Under the pieces are notes generated by a model that saw nothing but the letters and a program-made list of their open reading frames with translations, was not told the origin of the DNA and did no database searches. Position numbers and translations under genes: made by a program. From Dyadobacter sp. UC 10 (lineage in GTDB: Bacteria > Bacteroidota > Bacteroidia > Cytophagales > Spirosomataceae), in NCBI RefSeq assembly GCF_008369915.1, contig NZ_VSRN01000001.1, positions 5,824,501 to 5,888,500 on the forward strand: a stretch of DNA of 64,000 nucleotides. The letters are read 5' to 3'. Shown here one piece after another: positions 42,937 through 52,250 of this stretch. Position 1 is the stretch's first letter. Every line of letters starts with the position of its first letter.

Positions 42937-44787
42937 TTAATACAAATTAGCAACCGGCTGATGACGTATGAGCGCGAGTCGATATACGTCACGGTAGTAA
43001 CGCATTAACTCGGTCCAGCAGAGTGTGTCCGAAATGTGTTTTGGCAAGTTGACCCGCGGGATGTACTGATCCTGTTCGAAATTTTCGACAAAACTTGAAA
43101 GCAGACCGGTCAGCGTGCTTACTGACTCTTCATCCGAATGGTAACGCCGGTGAAGCATCTGAATACCCTCCTCGTTTTCAGGCGGTATTACAGATTGAAT
43201 ATACCGCCCAAATCCAGACAAGTCACTCGTAATCACCGGCGTTCCGTGCATTGCTGCCTCCATGGGCGCATATCCCCAGGGTTCATACAGCGATGGAAAA
43301 ACACCCAGGTGGCAACCTCTGACAAATTCGAGATAATCCATTGAGAGCAGAGAGGTCGTCTGGTCAATAAAATCCGGGTGGTAAATGACTTTCACTTTGT
43401 CGGTTTCACTATTAGTCAGCTTTGACCGGTGCAAATAATCGACGATTTGGTCCGGTTCTTCGAGCAGATGAGTTACGGCAGGCGGCGGGCCTTCCCTGCG
43501 AAACTGCGCTTTTGCCTGTCGCCAGGTCACATGCAGCTCGTCGTCGACGAGCTCATTGAGGTTTGGAAGCGCGGCACTTTTGACTCCCGTCACACTTGAA
43601 TACAATTGAGGCCCCAGCTTTTTACTGATCTCCCGGCAAATCTTCTGCAAATCCTGAAACCGCTTTTTCGATTCCAGAATATCGGGTTTGATATGAATAA
43701 ATGGCCGTTTTGTGATAATAAAAAAGACCACTGAAACCTCAGACCCCGATGCGATCAGCTGCTCGTTCAGCCGCTCAACGGCCTTCATGGTAATATCGAA
43801 ACCTTTGTTATAGTACTCAAACCTTCCGGAAGTGAAGAAATACAGCGTTTTTTCCGTCTTGTACGGATAACTTGGATTAATGAGCGATTTGACGAAAGCG
43901 TCAATTTTCTGACGGTGAAGGAGGTGTTTTTCAAAAACCTCATGACCCGCACCAGGCTTTTTATGAACACCGTTCCGTATAATGTAGTCCGGTAGTCTCC
44001 CGAAGAAAAACTCACATTCTCTGGAAGTGATCTCGCTATTGGTTACCAGTACGTTAGCTTCCCTTGCTATTGTTCGTTCAATGCCAACACGGCCTTCTAT
44101 TCCATATTCGAAAGACTTATTCTCCCAGTCGTAATCCGGAATCTGCTGAAAATAATTTCTTTCGTTTGCAGCCAGGTACCTTCCCAGTAAAGTGGCGTGT
44201 GCATTGAAAATCGTAGCGATCCTGACTTTTTCGAAATGCAGATCGGGTAGTCCGCTGGCGGATACCCATTCGTGGAAGTGCGCGATCACATCCTGTTCCA
44301 TGCTCAGCAAGCTGACCATTTTTGTCAAAATCATTCTGGTGATCTCGCCAAAAGCAAGCACTTCGTCCCGGAAACCGTCCGTGCGGATGGAAGAGATACC
44401 GTATCGCTGCCAAAAGCGGGATTTGACTTCATCGGCATAATCCGTATCCAGGACCGGTTTGATGAGCAAGACCTTCGGCCGGGCGTCTTCCAGCATCCAG
44501 TATCCGTAATGGACTTCAAATCCCAGATTCCGTACATACCTAACTGCCTCGGACAGCTGCGTATTGTCGATCTCGCTAACGGGCCTGAAATGTGTTTTTG
44601 CTTTGTCGGCGAAATATGGTCCTATTAACAGATATCTGTCGCCATATGTATCCAGCATCGTCGGAATTTTTGACCTGATGTAGGTAAAAAGTCCGCCGAT
44701 CTGATTACAAACTTCCCACGAAATTTCAAACAGAAGCGTTTCCGGTCTCAAAGTTGTGAAGGGGTTGTTGAGTAATGTCGCCTGCAT
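42937..44787 (-). CDS. GT3-type glycogen synthase
   Basis: A 616-residue glycosyltransferase related to the eukaryote-like glycogen synthase family (GT3). The N-terminus has LLFEISWEVCNQIGGLFTYIRSK, equivalent to the VFEVAWEVxNxVGGIYTVI region. The middle shows VIAHFHEWVSASGLPDL and IFNAHATLLGRYL. The C-terminal catalytic region has GVFPSLYEPWGYAPMEAAMHGTPVITSDLSGFG with the paired Glu residues. It would extend alpha-1,4-glucan from a UDP- or ADP-sugar. It converges on the signalling operon and is separated from it by a terminator. glgX on the far side of that operon would debranch the product. Confidence 0.9.
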   Translation of the reverse strand: MQATLLNNPFTTLRPETLLFEISWEVCNQIGGLFTYIRSKIPTMLDTYGDRYLLIGPYFADKAKTHFRPVSEIDNTQLSEAVRYVRNLGFEVHYGYWMLEDARPKVLLIKPVLDTDYADEVKSRFWQRYGISSIRTDGFRDEVLAFGEITRMILTKMVSLLSMEQDVIAHFHEWVSASGLPDLHFEKVRIATIFNAHATLLGRYLAANERNYFQQIPDYDWENKSFEYGIEGRVGIERTIAREANVLVTNSEITSRECEFFFGRLPDYIIRNGVHKKPGAGHEVFEKHLLHRQKIDAFVKSLINPSYPYKTEKTLYFFTSGRFEYYNKGFDITMKAVERLNEQLIASGSEVSVVFFIITKRPFIHIKPDILESKKRFQDLQKICREISKKLGPQLYSSVTGVKSAALPNLNELVDDELHVTWRQAKAQFRREGPPPAVTHLLEEPDQIVDYLHRSKLTNSETDKVKVIYHPDFIDQTTSLLSMDYLEFVRGCHLGVFPSLYEPWGYAPMEAAMHGTPVITSDLSGFGRYIQSVIPPENEEGIQMLHRRYHSDEESVSTLTGLLSSFVENFEQDQYIPRVNLPKHISDTLCWTELMRYYRDVYRLALIRHQPVANLY

Positions 44788-44971
44788 GGAGCAGGATAAT
44801 TCAAATAAAAATAGGCACTTGGCAAAGTCAACGCCCGGGATACTTTTTTAAGCAGAAAAAACGGGGACTGAAACTGACAAATCCACTATTGAGCTGATAA
44901 TTGTGTTTTTGGTGCAACGTTTTGTTGAAATACATATATATTCGGAACCATAACCCTTTTTTATTAAATAG

Positions 44972-46165
44972 ATGAGCAAAAGCCATGCTTCATTCCGCGT
45001 AGAGTCCATCGACGTTTTCCGGGCTCTGACCATGTTTCTGATGATTTTTGTAAATGATTTCTGGACCCTGGAGGGAGTGCCGCAATGGATGCAGCACAGC
45101 AAAGGAAGTGATGATGCAATGGGACTTTCCGATGTAGTGTTTCCCTGTTTCCTGTTTATCGTCGGGCTGTCGATCCCATATGCGATTTCGAACAGGCGGA
45201 GAAAAGGCGACGGTGATGGTATCATCCTCTTCCACATTCTGGAACGCACATTCGCGTTGCTTTTAATGGGTATTTATATTGTGAACCTGGAAAATGCGGT
45301 GAGCAGTGGAATGTCTGTCAGTAAGTATGTCTGGCAGATCGGAATGGTTGTCGCTTTTTTCCTGATATGGAATGTCTACAAAGGAAATGATGTCCGCTTC
45401 ACGAGCATGAAAATCCTGGGTTTTATAATTCTTGCAGCGCTGGCTGTATTGTACAAGGGTGGCGATCCTGCAAACCCTTCTTCGATGGGAACGCATTGGT
45501 ACGGTATCCTGGGGTTGATTGGCTGGTCCTACCTGATCTGTGCGGTAGCATATTTTTTTATGGGTGACCATATCGCGCTGGTGGTTTCCGGCTGGATTTT
45601 CCTGGTTTTGTTCAACCTGGCTGAGTTTGCAGGCATGCTGGGATTTCTTGACCACATTCGGGGAAATATCTGGATTGTGGGAAGCGGTTCGATGCCTGCC
45701 TTTACCATGGCCGGCGTAACTGCTTCGGTTATCTACCGGGATTTAGCCGGAAAATCAGGTGGAAGCCAGAAGTACATTCTGATTTTATTGGTACTCGGGA
45801 CTCTCGCAGTCGTTTATGGTTTTGGCACGCGGCCGTTTTGGGGTATTTCAAAAATTCGTGCAACTCCCGCCTGGGTCGGTATTTGCAGCGGAATCAGTTT
45901 TTTTGCGTTTGCATTTATGTACTGGCTCGTGGATTTGAAAAAAAGCAAGCATTGGGCAAGCATATTGAAACCGGCGGGAACCGCTACATTAACCTGTTAT
46001 CTGGTTCCCTATCTCTGGTATGCGATCCTGGCGCTACTCACTTTCAGCCTGCCGCTTTACTTACGCACCGGATTGATCGGATTGATCAAATCACTTTGCT
46101 TCTCTTTGCTCGTTATTATTGTCACCGGTTTGCTTACCCGAATAGGTATCCGGCTGAAAATCTAG
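44972..46165 (+). CDS. DUF5009 / heparan-acetyltransferase-like membrane protein
   Basis: A 397-residue integral membrane protein with about ten helices. The N-terminal motif FRVESIDVFRALTMFLMIFVNDFW and the segment GLSDVVFPCFLFIVGLSIPYAI are typical of the DUF5009/HGSNAT-like group, which includes transmembrane acyltransferases. The conserved Asp of SIDVFRALTM and a hydrophilic loop before the second helix are present. The reaction is not known for the bacterial members. It is divergent from the glycogen synthase gene and has no obvious operon partner, as the next gene is 44 bp downstream but unrelated. Confidence 0.8.
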   Translation: MSKSHASFRVESIDVFRALTMFLMIFVNDFWTLEGVPQWMQHSKGSDDAMGLSDVVFPCFLFIVGLSIPYAISNRRRKGDGDGIILFHILERTFALLLMGIYIVNLENAVSSGMSVSKYVWQIGMVVAFFLIWNVYKGNDVRFTSMKILGFIILAALAVLYKGGDPANPSSMGTHWYGILGLIGWSYLICAVAYFFMGDHIALVVSGWIFLVLFNLAEFAGMLGFLDHIRGNIWIVGSGSMPAFTMAGVTASVIYRDLAGKSGGSQKYILILLVLGTLAVVYGFGTRPFWGISKIRATPAWVGICSGISFFAFAFMYWLVDLKKSKHWASILKPAGTATLTCYLVPYLWYAILALLTFSLPLYLRTGLIGLIKSLCFSLLVIIVTGLLTRIGIRLKI

Positions 46166-46209
46166 CCAGGTCAACTGCTCATTGAGATTCATGAAGTCGA
46201 TTTTCCAAT

Positions 46210-46605
46210 ATGATAATGCGAATAGGAAGGTTAGCGCTGTTAGTGGTGCTGTTAGTTGTTATTTCTTGCAAAAATAAAACCGATCCGCAACCGGTGATTG
46301 AGGCGCATATTGTGAAGCTGGGCGGAATTTTGGGGCAACAGGTTTATCCTCCCCAAAATAATCCGGTATTCTCAGTCGCAGAAAGTGCTTCCATGGCACT
46401 GATCACGCCTCAGGAAGTTGATAGTATCGAAACTTATTTTATCAATTCATCAATGGGGGCGTGGCTCTTCATATTGGGCGACCAGGATTCGGGCACCTAT
46501 ACAATTTACTCGTGGGGTTTTGATAACGGCAAGATCAAGTTTGATATACAGAATTACACTCCGGAGGGTCATACTAGAAGATCATATGTCTGGATCTGCG
46601 AGTAA
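46210..46605 (+). CDS. Small putative lipoprotein, 131 aa
   Basis: The N-terminus MIMRIGRLALLVVLLVVISC is a lipoprotein signal with lipobox VISC followed by KNKTDPQPV. The mature part of about 110 residues is beta-rich: ILGQQVYPPQNNPVFSVAESASMALITPQEVDSIETYF, then WLFILGDQDSGTYTIYSWGFDNGKIKFDIQ. I do not recognise a family. Starts at 46210 or 46216 are equally good. It follows the DUF5009 gene and precedes a TIM-barrel gene. Confidence 0.6.
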   Translation: MIMRIGRLALLVVLLVVISCKNKTDPQPVIEAHIVKLGGILGQQVYPPQNNPVFSVAESASMALITPQEVDSIETYFINSSMGAWLFILGDQDSGTYTIYSWGFDNGKIKFDIQNYTPEGHTRRSYVWICE

Positions 46606-46665
46606 ATGGTAAAACGGCCGGGTTTTGTCTTTACTATATAGCTCAATTATTAAACAGGAATATCA

Positions 46666-47502
46666 ATGAATTCGAGAAGATCTTTTGTCAGGAAAGGGTT
46701 TGCAGGAATGCTGGCGGGCACTGTGTTGTCTTTGCAGGAAAGCAATGCCAGTTCGGTTTTTGAAAAGAAGCAGGATACGTTCAAGCTGGGAGTCGCCGGG
46801 TTTAGCTTTGTCAATTTCAAGCTCGACGAGGCGCTTGCGATGATGAAGCGGACCGATGTACATTATTTGTGCATTAAGGATTTTCATTTGCCATACAATA
46901 GTACCGCAGAACAGATCATGGCTTTTCATGAAAAACTGAAAGAGTCGGGCGTGACCGGGTATGCAGTCGGGCCTATCTATACCAAAACACACAAGGATAT
47001 TGATAATGCATTCGATTATGCAAAGCGGGTTGGCGTGAAGCTGATTGTCGGTATCCCAAATCACGAAGATCTGGCCTATGTGGATCAGAAGGTGAAGGAA
47101 TACGATATTCGTTATGCAATCCATAACCATGGGCCGGAAGATAAGTTGTACCCCAACGCAGCTTCTATTTATGAGCGCGTAAAAAATTTAGACCCGCGGG
47201 TTGGAATTTGTTTTGATATGGGGCACAACAGGAGAGACAATCAGGATTCGGTAGCAGACCTGGGCAAATACTCAAAAAGGATCTTCGATCTTCACCTCAA
47301 AAATGTCACGGCAGCTTCAAAAGACGGCAAAGCCTGTGAACTGGGAAGAGGTGTCATCAACATTCCTGCATTCGTCAAAATGCTTAGAAAAAGTAAGTAT
47401 GATGGGGTATGCAGCCTTGAATATGAGAAAGATATGAAAGATCCGCTGGCTGGTATTGCAGAGTCGGTTGGGTATTTCAAGGGGGTGTGCGATGCAGGTT
47501 AA
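46666..47502 (+). CDS. Exported sugar-phosphate isomerase/epimerase family protein (TIM barrel)
   Basis: A 278-residue protein. The N-terminus MNSRRSFVRKGFAGMLAGTVL has a twin-Arg-like motif (RRSFVRK) and a hydrophobic stretch, so Tat export is likely. The rest is an AP-endonuclease-2/xylose-isomerase-like TIM barrel: VHYLCIKDFHLPY, RYAIHNHGPEDKLYP, VGICFDMGHNRRDNQD and VCSLEYEKDM. His and Glu residues at the strand ends match the metal-site pattern of the family. Exported members of this type in Bacteroidota often pair with Gfo/Idh/MocA enzymes on modified sugars. None is adjacent here, and the substrate is unknown. Confidence 0.82.
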   Translation: MNSRRSFVRKGFAGMLAGTVLSLQESNASSVFEKKQDTFKLGVAGFSFVNFKLDEALAMMKRTDVHYLCIKDFHLPYNSTAEQIMAFHEKLKESGVTGYAVGPIYTKTHKDIDNAFDYAKRVGVKLIVGIPNHEDLAYVDQKVKEYDIRYAIHNHGPEDKLYPNAASIYERVKNLDPRVGICFDMGHNRRDNQDSVADLGKYSKRIFDLHLKNVTAASKDGKACELGRGVINIPAFVKMLRKSKYDGVCSLEYEKDMKDPLAGIAESVGYFKGVCDAG

Positions 47503-47536
47503 GCATTGAAAAATCGCTTAAAGTGCGGCAAAACCC

Positions 47537-47544
47537 TATTTTTG
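47537..47544 (+). promoter_or_regulatory. Putative -7 element (TATTTTTG) before pgi
   Basis: TATTTTTG exactly matches the Bacteroidota -7 consensus TAnnTTTG, 43 bp before the pgi start. The nearest TTG upstream (47506-47508) is 28 bp away, outside the usual range, so the -33 element is weak. Low confidence. Confidence 0.35.
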
Positions 47545-47586
47545 CAGATCAAGGTGATCATTTTCATACTATAACAATAACTACTG

Positions 47587-49236
47587 ATGCTTCCAAACGT
47601 GCCCTTTGATAAACTTCCTGCGTATAAAAAACTGAAAACGCACCATAAGTCAATATCTCAAAAACACCTGAAGTCGCTCTTCGAAGAAGATGCCGAGCGC
47701 GGTAAAAAATTTACGATCCGGCTCGGAGATATACTTGTCGACTATTCGAAAAACCGCATTTCGACCCGTACGAGATCTTACCTGATCCAGCTGGCGGAAG
47801 AGGCAGGGCTGGCAGGAGCGATTGAGCAAATGTTTACCGGCGAAAAGATCAATGCCACAGAAGACAGGGCTGTCCTGCACACCGCGTTGAGAAACCGTTC
47901 GAACGAAACCGTTCTGGTTCACGGCAAGGATGTAATGCCTGATGTGAATGAGGTGTTGGAAAAAATGAAGGAGTTTTCGGGCAAAGTACGCTCCGGCTCA
48001 TGGAAAGGGTATTCGGGAAAAGAGATTACCGACGTTGTGAATATCGGGATCGGCGGAAGCGATCTGGGCCCGGTAATGGTGACCGAAGCGCTCAAAGCGT
48101 ATAGCAAGCCTGGCCTCGAAGTGCATTTTGTGTCAAATGTGGATGGGACGCATATCGCGGAGACGGTTAAAAAGCTGAATCCGGAAACGACCCTCTTTAT
48201 GATTGCTTCCAAAACATTCACCACGCAGGAAACAATGGCCAATGCCCACAGTGCGCGGACCTGGTTTTTGGATAAAGCAAAAGATGAGAAATTTGTAAAG
48301 AAGCATTTTGTCGCGATCTCGACTAACCGCAGCGAGGTAGAGAAGTTCGGGATCGATCCTGAGAATATGTTTGGTTTCTGGGATTGGGTAGGGGGCAGGT
48401 ATTCCCTATGGTCTGCGATCGGGCTTTCCATTGCCGTTTACATTGGTTTTCAAAATTTTGAGCAGCTGCTTGCGGGCGCCCACGAAATGGACAAGCATTT
48501 CCGGACCGCTAAATTCGAGCGGAATATTCCTGTGATTCTTGGTTTGCTGGGTATTTGGTACAATGACTTCTTCGACGCGCAAACCCAGGCCATTTTGCCT
48601 TACGATCAGTATCTGCACCGTTTTGCGGCTTATTTTCAGCAGGGGGATATGGAAAGTAATGGTAAAAGCACGGGTCGGGACGGACAGCCTGTCGGTTACC
48701 AGACGGGACCAGTAATCTGGGGTGAGCCAGGAACGAACGGGCAGCATGCATTTTACCAATTGATCCACCAGGGTACTAAGCTGATTCCCTGCGACTTTAT
48801 TGCTCCGGCCATCAGCCACAATCCGTTGGGCGATCATCACAAAATGCTGTTATCCAATTTCTTCGCGCAGACAGAAGCGTTAATGAATGGAAAAACGGAT
48901 GAAGAAGTACGGGCTGAGCTGAGTGGTACGGGTAAATCGAAAGAAGAAATAGACGCGATTGCGCCTTTTAAGATATTCTCCGGGAATCGTCCTACCAATT
49001 CAATTCTGGTCAAGAAAATCACTCCGAAAGTCCTGGGAAGCCTGATCGCGATGTATGAGCACAAAATCTTCGTGCAGGGAATTATCTGGAATATTTACAG
49101 TTTCGACCAGTGGGGCGTAGAGTTGGGTAAACAGCTTGCTAACAAAATTTACCCCGAACTGCAAAACGACTGGCCGGTAAGTAATCACGACAGCTCTACG
49201 AACGGCTTGATCAATCAATATAAACGTTGGAGGTAA
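47587..49236 (+). CDS. pgi: Glucose-6-phosphate isomerase
   Basis: A 549-residue enzyme of the standard PGI family, interconverting glucose-6-phosphate and fructose-6-phosphate in the cytoplasm. Motifs include VNIGIGGSDLGPVMVTEALK, FMIASKTFTTQETM (phosphate-binding Ser/Thr), GGRYSLWSAIGLSI, GEPGTNGQHAFYQLIHQGTK with the catalytic His, and the C-terminal SFDQWGVELGKQLA signature. Length is normal. The 3' end overlaps the convergent VanZ-like gene by 22 bp. It is the third glucose/glycogen gene in this part of the window, after glgX and the glycogen synthase. Confidence 0.97.
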   Translation: MLPNVPFDKLPAYKKLKTHHKSISQKHLKSLFEEDAERGKKFTIRLGDILVDYSKNRISTRTRSYLIQLAEEAGLAGAIEQMFTGEKINATEDRAVLHTALRNRSNETVLVHGKDVMPDVNEVLEKMKEFSGKVRSGSWKGYSGKEITDVVNIGIGGSDLGPVMVTEALKAYSKPGLEVHFVSNVDGTHIAETVKKLNPETTLFMIASKTFTTQETMANAHSARTWFLDKAKDEKFVKKHFVAISTNRSEVEKFGIDPENMFGFWDWVGGRYSLWSAIGLSIAVYIGFQNFEQLLAGAHEMDKHFRTAKFERNIPVILGLLGIWYNDFFDAQTQAILPYDQYLHRFAAYFQQGDMESNGKSTGRDGQPVGYQTGPVIWGEPGTNGQHAFYQLIHQGTKLIPCDFIAPAISHNPLGDHHKMLLSNFFAQTEALMNGKTDEEVRAELSGTGKSKEEIDAIAPFKIFSGNRPTNSILVKKITPKVLGSLIAMYEHKIFVQGIIWNIYSFDQWGVELGKQLANKIYPELQNDWPVSNHDSSTNGLINQYKRWR

Positions 49237-49583
49237 CGGTTCAGGATTAAAGTCGTGAACAAATAGCCTATTAATACACCAGCAGCATCTGCCACCGCGT
49301 CCCACCAGTCAAACGTGCGGTCGAATGGCAGAAGCTGCTGGTAAAATTCAAGCCCCAATCCGTAAGCCATTCCGAGAAAGATCAATAGTCTTCCATTCTT
49401 TGGGAACGCCAGAAGCCACAGAAAAATCCATACTATAAACAGCCCCGCGTGTACGACTTTGTCAAATCCCACGACTGGCGCGGAAGGAATATCCTTACCC
49501 GGCCAGGTGCAGGCGGCGAGAATCAGTATGGTCCAAAACCAGGCAATCCAGGGGCGTTTGAAAAGGGCAATAAAAAGCTTCAT
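49215..49583 (-). CDS. VanZ-like family protein
   Basis: A 122-residue membrane protein with four predicted helices. It follows the VanZ-like pattern: PWIAWFWTILILAACTWPG, GFDKVVHAGLFIVWIFLWL with the conserved Asp-x-x-x-His, and FDWWDAVADAAGVLIGYLF at the end. VanZ-like proteins in most bacteria have no proven glycopeptide-resistance role. It converges on pgi, overlapping its last 22 bp, and no terminator is visible between them. Confidence 0.85.
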   Translation of the reverse strand: MKLFIALFKRPWIAWFWTILILAACTWPGKDIPSAPVVGFDKVVHAGLFIVWIFLWLLAFPKNGRLLIFLGMAYGLGLEFYQQLLPFDRTFDWWDAVADAAGVLIGYLFTTLILNRYLQRLY

Positions 49584-49684
49584 ATTTGCGAAATGTCGTT
49601 TAGAAGCTCAAATTTAGGCCCATTTCTTTTTATCCCCTTCGGTTTTATACTGCTGATGAGATTTTTTCAATGCTCAATGCCGAG

Positions 49685-50215
49685 TTAGCGAAATTTACTA
49701 GTCGGTTCATAGATATAGCGCAATGAATCCAGCTCGGGCTTGTAGGTTGCGCTTTTCATTACATTGCTGAGCTCGATGCGATGTGTTTCTCCCTCGCCGT
49801 CCGGAATGGCATCCAGGAATGCAGCAAATCCGGATTCTTTATTTATCTGATACCAAAACTGACTCCTTTTTAGCTTTCTATCATAGCGATGTCCATATTG
49901 AACCGCCTGCAGTGAATCCGTCTTGTGTAATTTGGAATTGAAGAATGAAAAGATATAATACGGAATCCCCTTATGATAATGAGGTTCATCCAAGCTGTCT
50001 TTTTCGGAAATTAGATATTGGACTTCTAGCAACACTTTCTCCGAGATTTTGTTGGGATCCTCCTTTCCACCTTTTTTTCGATAGTCAACTAATATCCAAT
50101 ACCCGGGGTTTTCGCCGTCGGTAGGGCTTCCTACTACTGATTTTGTAAATCTTTCTGGAAAACATCCGACAACAATTGTGGCAGTCAGGATTATAATTAT
50201 AGATTTCATATGCAT
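49685..50215 (-). CDS. Paralogous lipoprotein A (downstream copy), 176 aa
   Basis: A lipoprotein with lipobox VVGC near residue 18. The mature protein shares long identical or near-identical segments with the adjacent copy: GYWILVDY, the LISEKDSL/FISEKDSL pair, KGIPY, ETHRIELSNVMKSA and YKPELDSLRYIYEPT at the C-terminus. The two are therefore a recent tandem duplication. No known domain is recognised. Both lie directly downstream of a C10 cysteine protease gene on the same strand, so they may bind or inhibit it. That is a hypothesis from gene order only. Confidence 0.72.
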   Translation of the reverse strand: MHMKSIIIILTATIVVGCFPERFTKSVVGSPTDGENPGYWILVDYRKKGGKEDPNKISEKVLLEVQYLISEKDSLDEPHYHKGIPYYIFSFFNSKLHKTDSLQAVQYGHRYDRKLKRSQFWYQINKESGFAAFLDAIPDGEGETHRIELSNVMKSATYKPELDSLRYIYEPTSKFR

Positions 50216-50261
50216 CTTGGATCAGTCTAGACAGTACGATGTTTAGGGCTCACATCAATTG

Positions 50262-50786
50262 TTACCTGAACTTCGCAGTCGGTTCATAGATATAGCGAAG
50301 TGAATCCAGCTCCGGCTTGTAATTTGCGCTTTTCATGACGTTGCTGAGCTCAATGCGGTGAGTTTCTGTCTCTTTGCCCAACTTCACATCGAGATATACC
50401 ACGAAGCCAAATTCCCGGTTAAGCCGATACCAATATTGGCTTCTTTCAAGCTTTCTGTCATACCTATAATCAGATAATTTGGCTTGAATTGAATCTGTCT
50501 TTTTTAAAGCAGCATTGAAGAACGAGAAAACAAAATATGGAATTCCTTTCTCGTACAACGGCTCCTGCAAGCTATCCTTTTCAGATATGAATTTCTGCGC
50601 TTCTAAAAGCACTTTTCCTTCGGCTTTATGAGGATCCAGGGACTTACCATTTTTTTGATAATCTACCAATATCCAATATCCCGGCTTCTCACCATTGGTC
50701 ACGTCGCCATTAGGCTCGATCACATATCGTTTTGGGAAACAACCGCACATGGTTGTTAAAATTAGTATGAACACGAAAACTTTCAC
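50262..50786 (-). CDS. Paralogous lipoprotein B (protease-proximal copy), 174 aa
   Basis: A lipoprotein with lipobox MCGC near residue 15. It is the near twin of the next gene on this strand (46 bp gap), sharing GYWILVDY, KVLLEAQ/KVLLEVQ, YDRKLERSQ/YDRKLKRSQ and an almost identical C-terminal 40 residues. It begins 11 bp after the stop of the C10 protease gene, so it is likely translated from the same mRNA. Its N-terminal third differs most from the twin, suggesting divergence of the surface-exposed part. The family is not known to me. Confidence 0.73.
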   Translation of the reverse strand: MKVFVFILILTTMCGCFPKRYVIEPNGDVTNGEKPGYWILVDYQKNGKSLDPHKAEGKVLLEAQKFISEKDSLQEPLYEKGIPYFVFSFFNAALKKTDSIQAKLSDYRYDRKLERSQYWYRLNREFGFVVYLDVKLGKETETHRIELSNVMKSANYKPELDSLRYIYEPTAKFR

Positions 50787-50797
50787 GATTATATGGC

Positions 50798-52144
50798 TTA
50801 TGGTTGAACAATGTAAGCTCTCATATTCTGGCTATTGTATAGGGTACCGCCTCCAACAATCCCGGTGTAAGCAAACCACGTATGATTCTCTGATACGTCT
50901 CCCCATCCCCAATTCATTTGATAGTATACTGAGTGATTTTCATAGCAAAACCCATTTTGATCATTGAAAATAGCGTACAAGTCCCGAATCCCATCCATGA
51001 CCCAAATGTGCTGATTAGCTGCACAGGCGGCGCAGTTAGATCCGAATACGATAACAGGCCTCAGCGCTCGCAGTTCGGTGCTTATCATCCCGATGTTGGA
51101 GAAGAATTCTTTATCGAAGGAAGTATATCCCCTGTTCGAGAAGAAATTATCAATGTGCCCGGGGATATTCCAGGTCTGGCAGCCAGATCCGGAGAGCGGA
51201 ATACCTAGCCCAGGAACCAACGTATTATACACTGCGTCCAGATCTTTACCGGTATCTCGTAAAAGATGAGCTAAATCAATATGGTTTGGATTTACAGGAA
51301 TGCAGTTTTTTGGCGCGTTTACGGGCATTGCATTAAACATTGATGCCGAGTAAGTATGCCCATTGGTAGTGATTTGCTTATGGTGGTATCTTAACACCTG
51401 TGATACTGCAACCGGTCCACAGCCAGTTGGCGCCTTCCCGCAATTATACTGCCCACTACAATTCAATGTATTAACACCAGACGGACAAAAGGCATTATAC
51501 CCTGTTCCTTGCTGCCATTGGGAGAGCGTATGCGTCAAATGCGCAATCGTCGAATTCGCCGGAATCGGATGAGTTACGAACCATTCGCAGCTGGCTTCGG
51601 GTGTGTTGACGGGTTGTTCGCTTGTCCGGCCGCCGTTTGGTGTTCTGCCAAGTTGTTGCCAAAGGTTGACGATGTCGATGTGAGCTTCCTTCTGGGTTTG
51701 GACACCTTCAAAATTTTCCCTGATCAGATCAAACCAGAGCTGGATCCCCGGATTGTCTGTCTTTTCATCGAAGTTTCCTTTTTCTGCAAAGGCCAGAACT
51801 GGCTTCATTCGTTTGTCGGCGGAAAGGAGCGTAAATCCCTTGTCGTTTTCGTATTCTACAATGTAGAACATCACTTTGCTGTCATTGTTTAAAAAACGTC
51901 TTACCCCACTTACAATAAGTTTTTCGCTGTCGCTGGTCCTGGCGTTGCTTTGCATTTGGGCCATTTCCCCACCGGAGAGTAACCTGACGGCTTCTTTTTG
52001 GTCGACGAAGAATTGGCTTTTTTGTTCTGTTGGTTCTTTCAGAGTAGGTTCCAACAGATCGTTTTTGGAGCAGGCATTGAGGAGGAAAATGATTGCCGCT
52101 AATTTAAAAAGAGAGGGCACTGAAATCCTGATTTTCATTTTCAT
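50798..52144 (-). CDS. C10 (streptopain/SpeB-like) cysteine protease, lipoprotein
   Basis: A 448-residue protein. The lipobox is LLNAC (Cys25). Residues 45-185 are the propeptide region (VRLLSGGEMAQM, KGFTLLSADKRMKPVLAF, typical of SpeB-like prodomains). The catalytic domain holds SQWQQGTGYNAFCP, the nucleophile in TGCGPVAVSQVLRYH (Cys242), the catalytic His in NQHIWVMDG (His379) and QMNWGWGD near residue 410, a C10 signature. It should be an active secreted or surface protease after prodomain removal. It is the first gene of a three-gene set with two duplicated lipoproteins downstream. The gene is preceded by a 40-bp palindrome that may be its operator. Confidence 0.93.
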   Translation of the reverse strand: MKMKIRISVPSLFKLAAIIFLLNACSKNDLLEPTLKEPTEQKSQFFVDQKEAVRLLSGGEMAQMQSNARTSDSEKLIVSGVRRFLNNDSKVMFYIVEYENDKGFTLLSADKRMKPVLAFAEKGNFDEKTDNPGIQLWFDLIRENFEGVQTQKEAHIDIVNLWQQLGRTPNGGRTSEQPVNTPEASCEWFVTHPIPANSTIAHLTHTLSQWQQGTGYNAFCPSGVNTLNCSGQYNCGKAPTGCGPVAVSQVLRYHHKQITTNGHTYSASMFNAMPVNAPKNCIPVNPNHIDLAHLLRDTGKDLDAVYNTLVPGLGIPLSGSGCQTWNIPGHIDNFFSNRGYTSFDKEFFSNIGMISTELRALRPVIVFGSNCAACAANQHIWVMDGIRDLYAIFNDQNGFCYENHSVYYQMNWGWGDVSENHTWFAYTGIVGGGTLYNSQNMRAYIVQP

Positions 52145-52250
52145 AGCATGTTTGTTTCCACCCTCCCGATGTACTTATTTGTACGACTTCGTGGCGTGAA
52201 GCAAAATGCGGAACAATATTTCAATAACTCAACAAGCTACACCCACAATT

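Noticed and set aside
49215..49583. VanZ-like gene as glycopeptide resistance
   Set aside because: Only the fold is shared; there are no vanHAX-type genes, so resistance is not supported.
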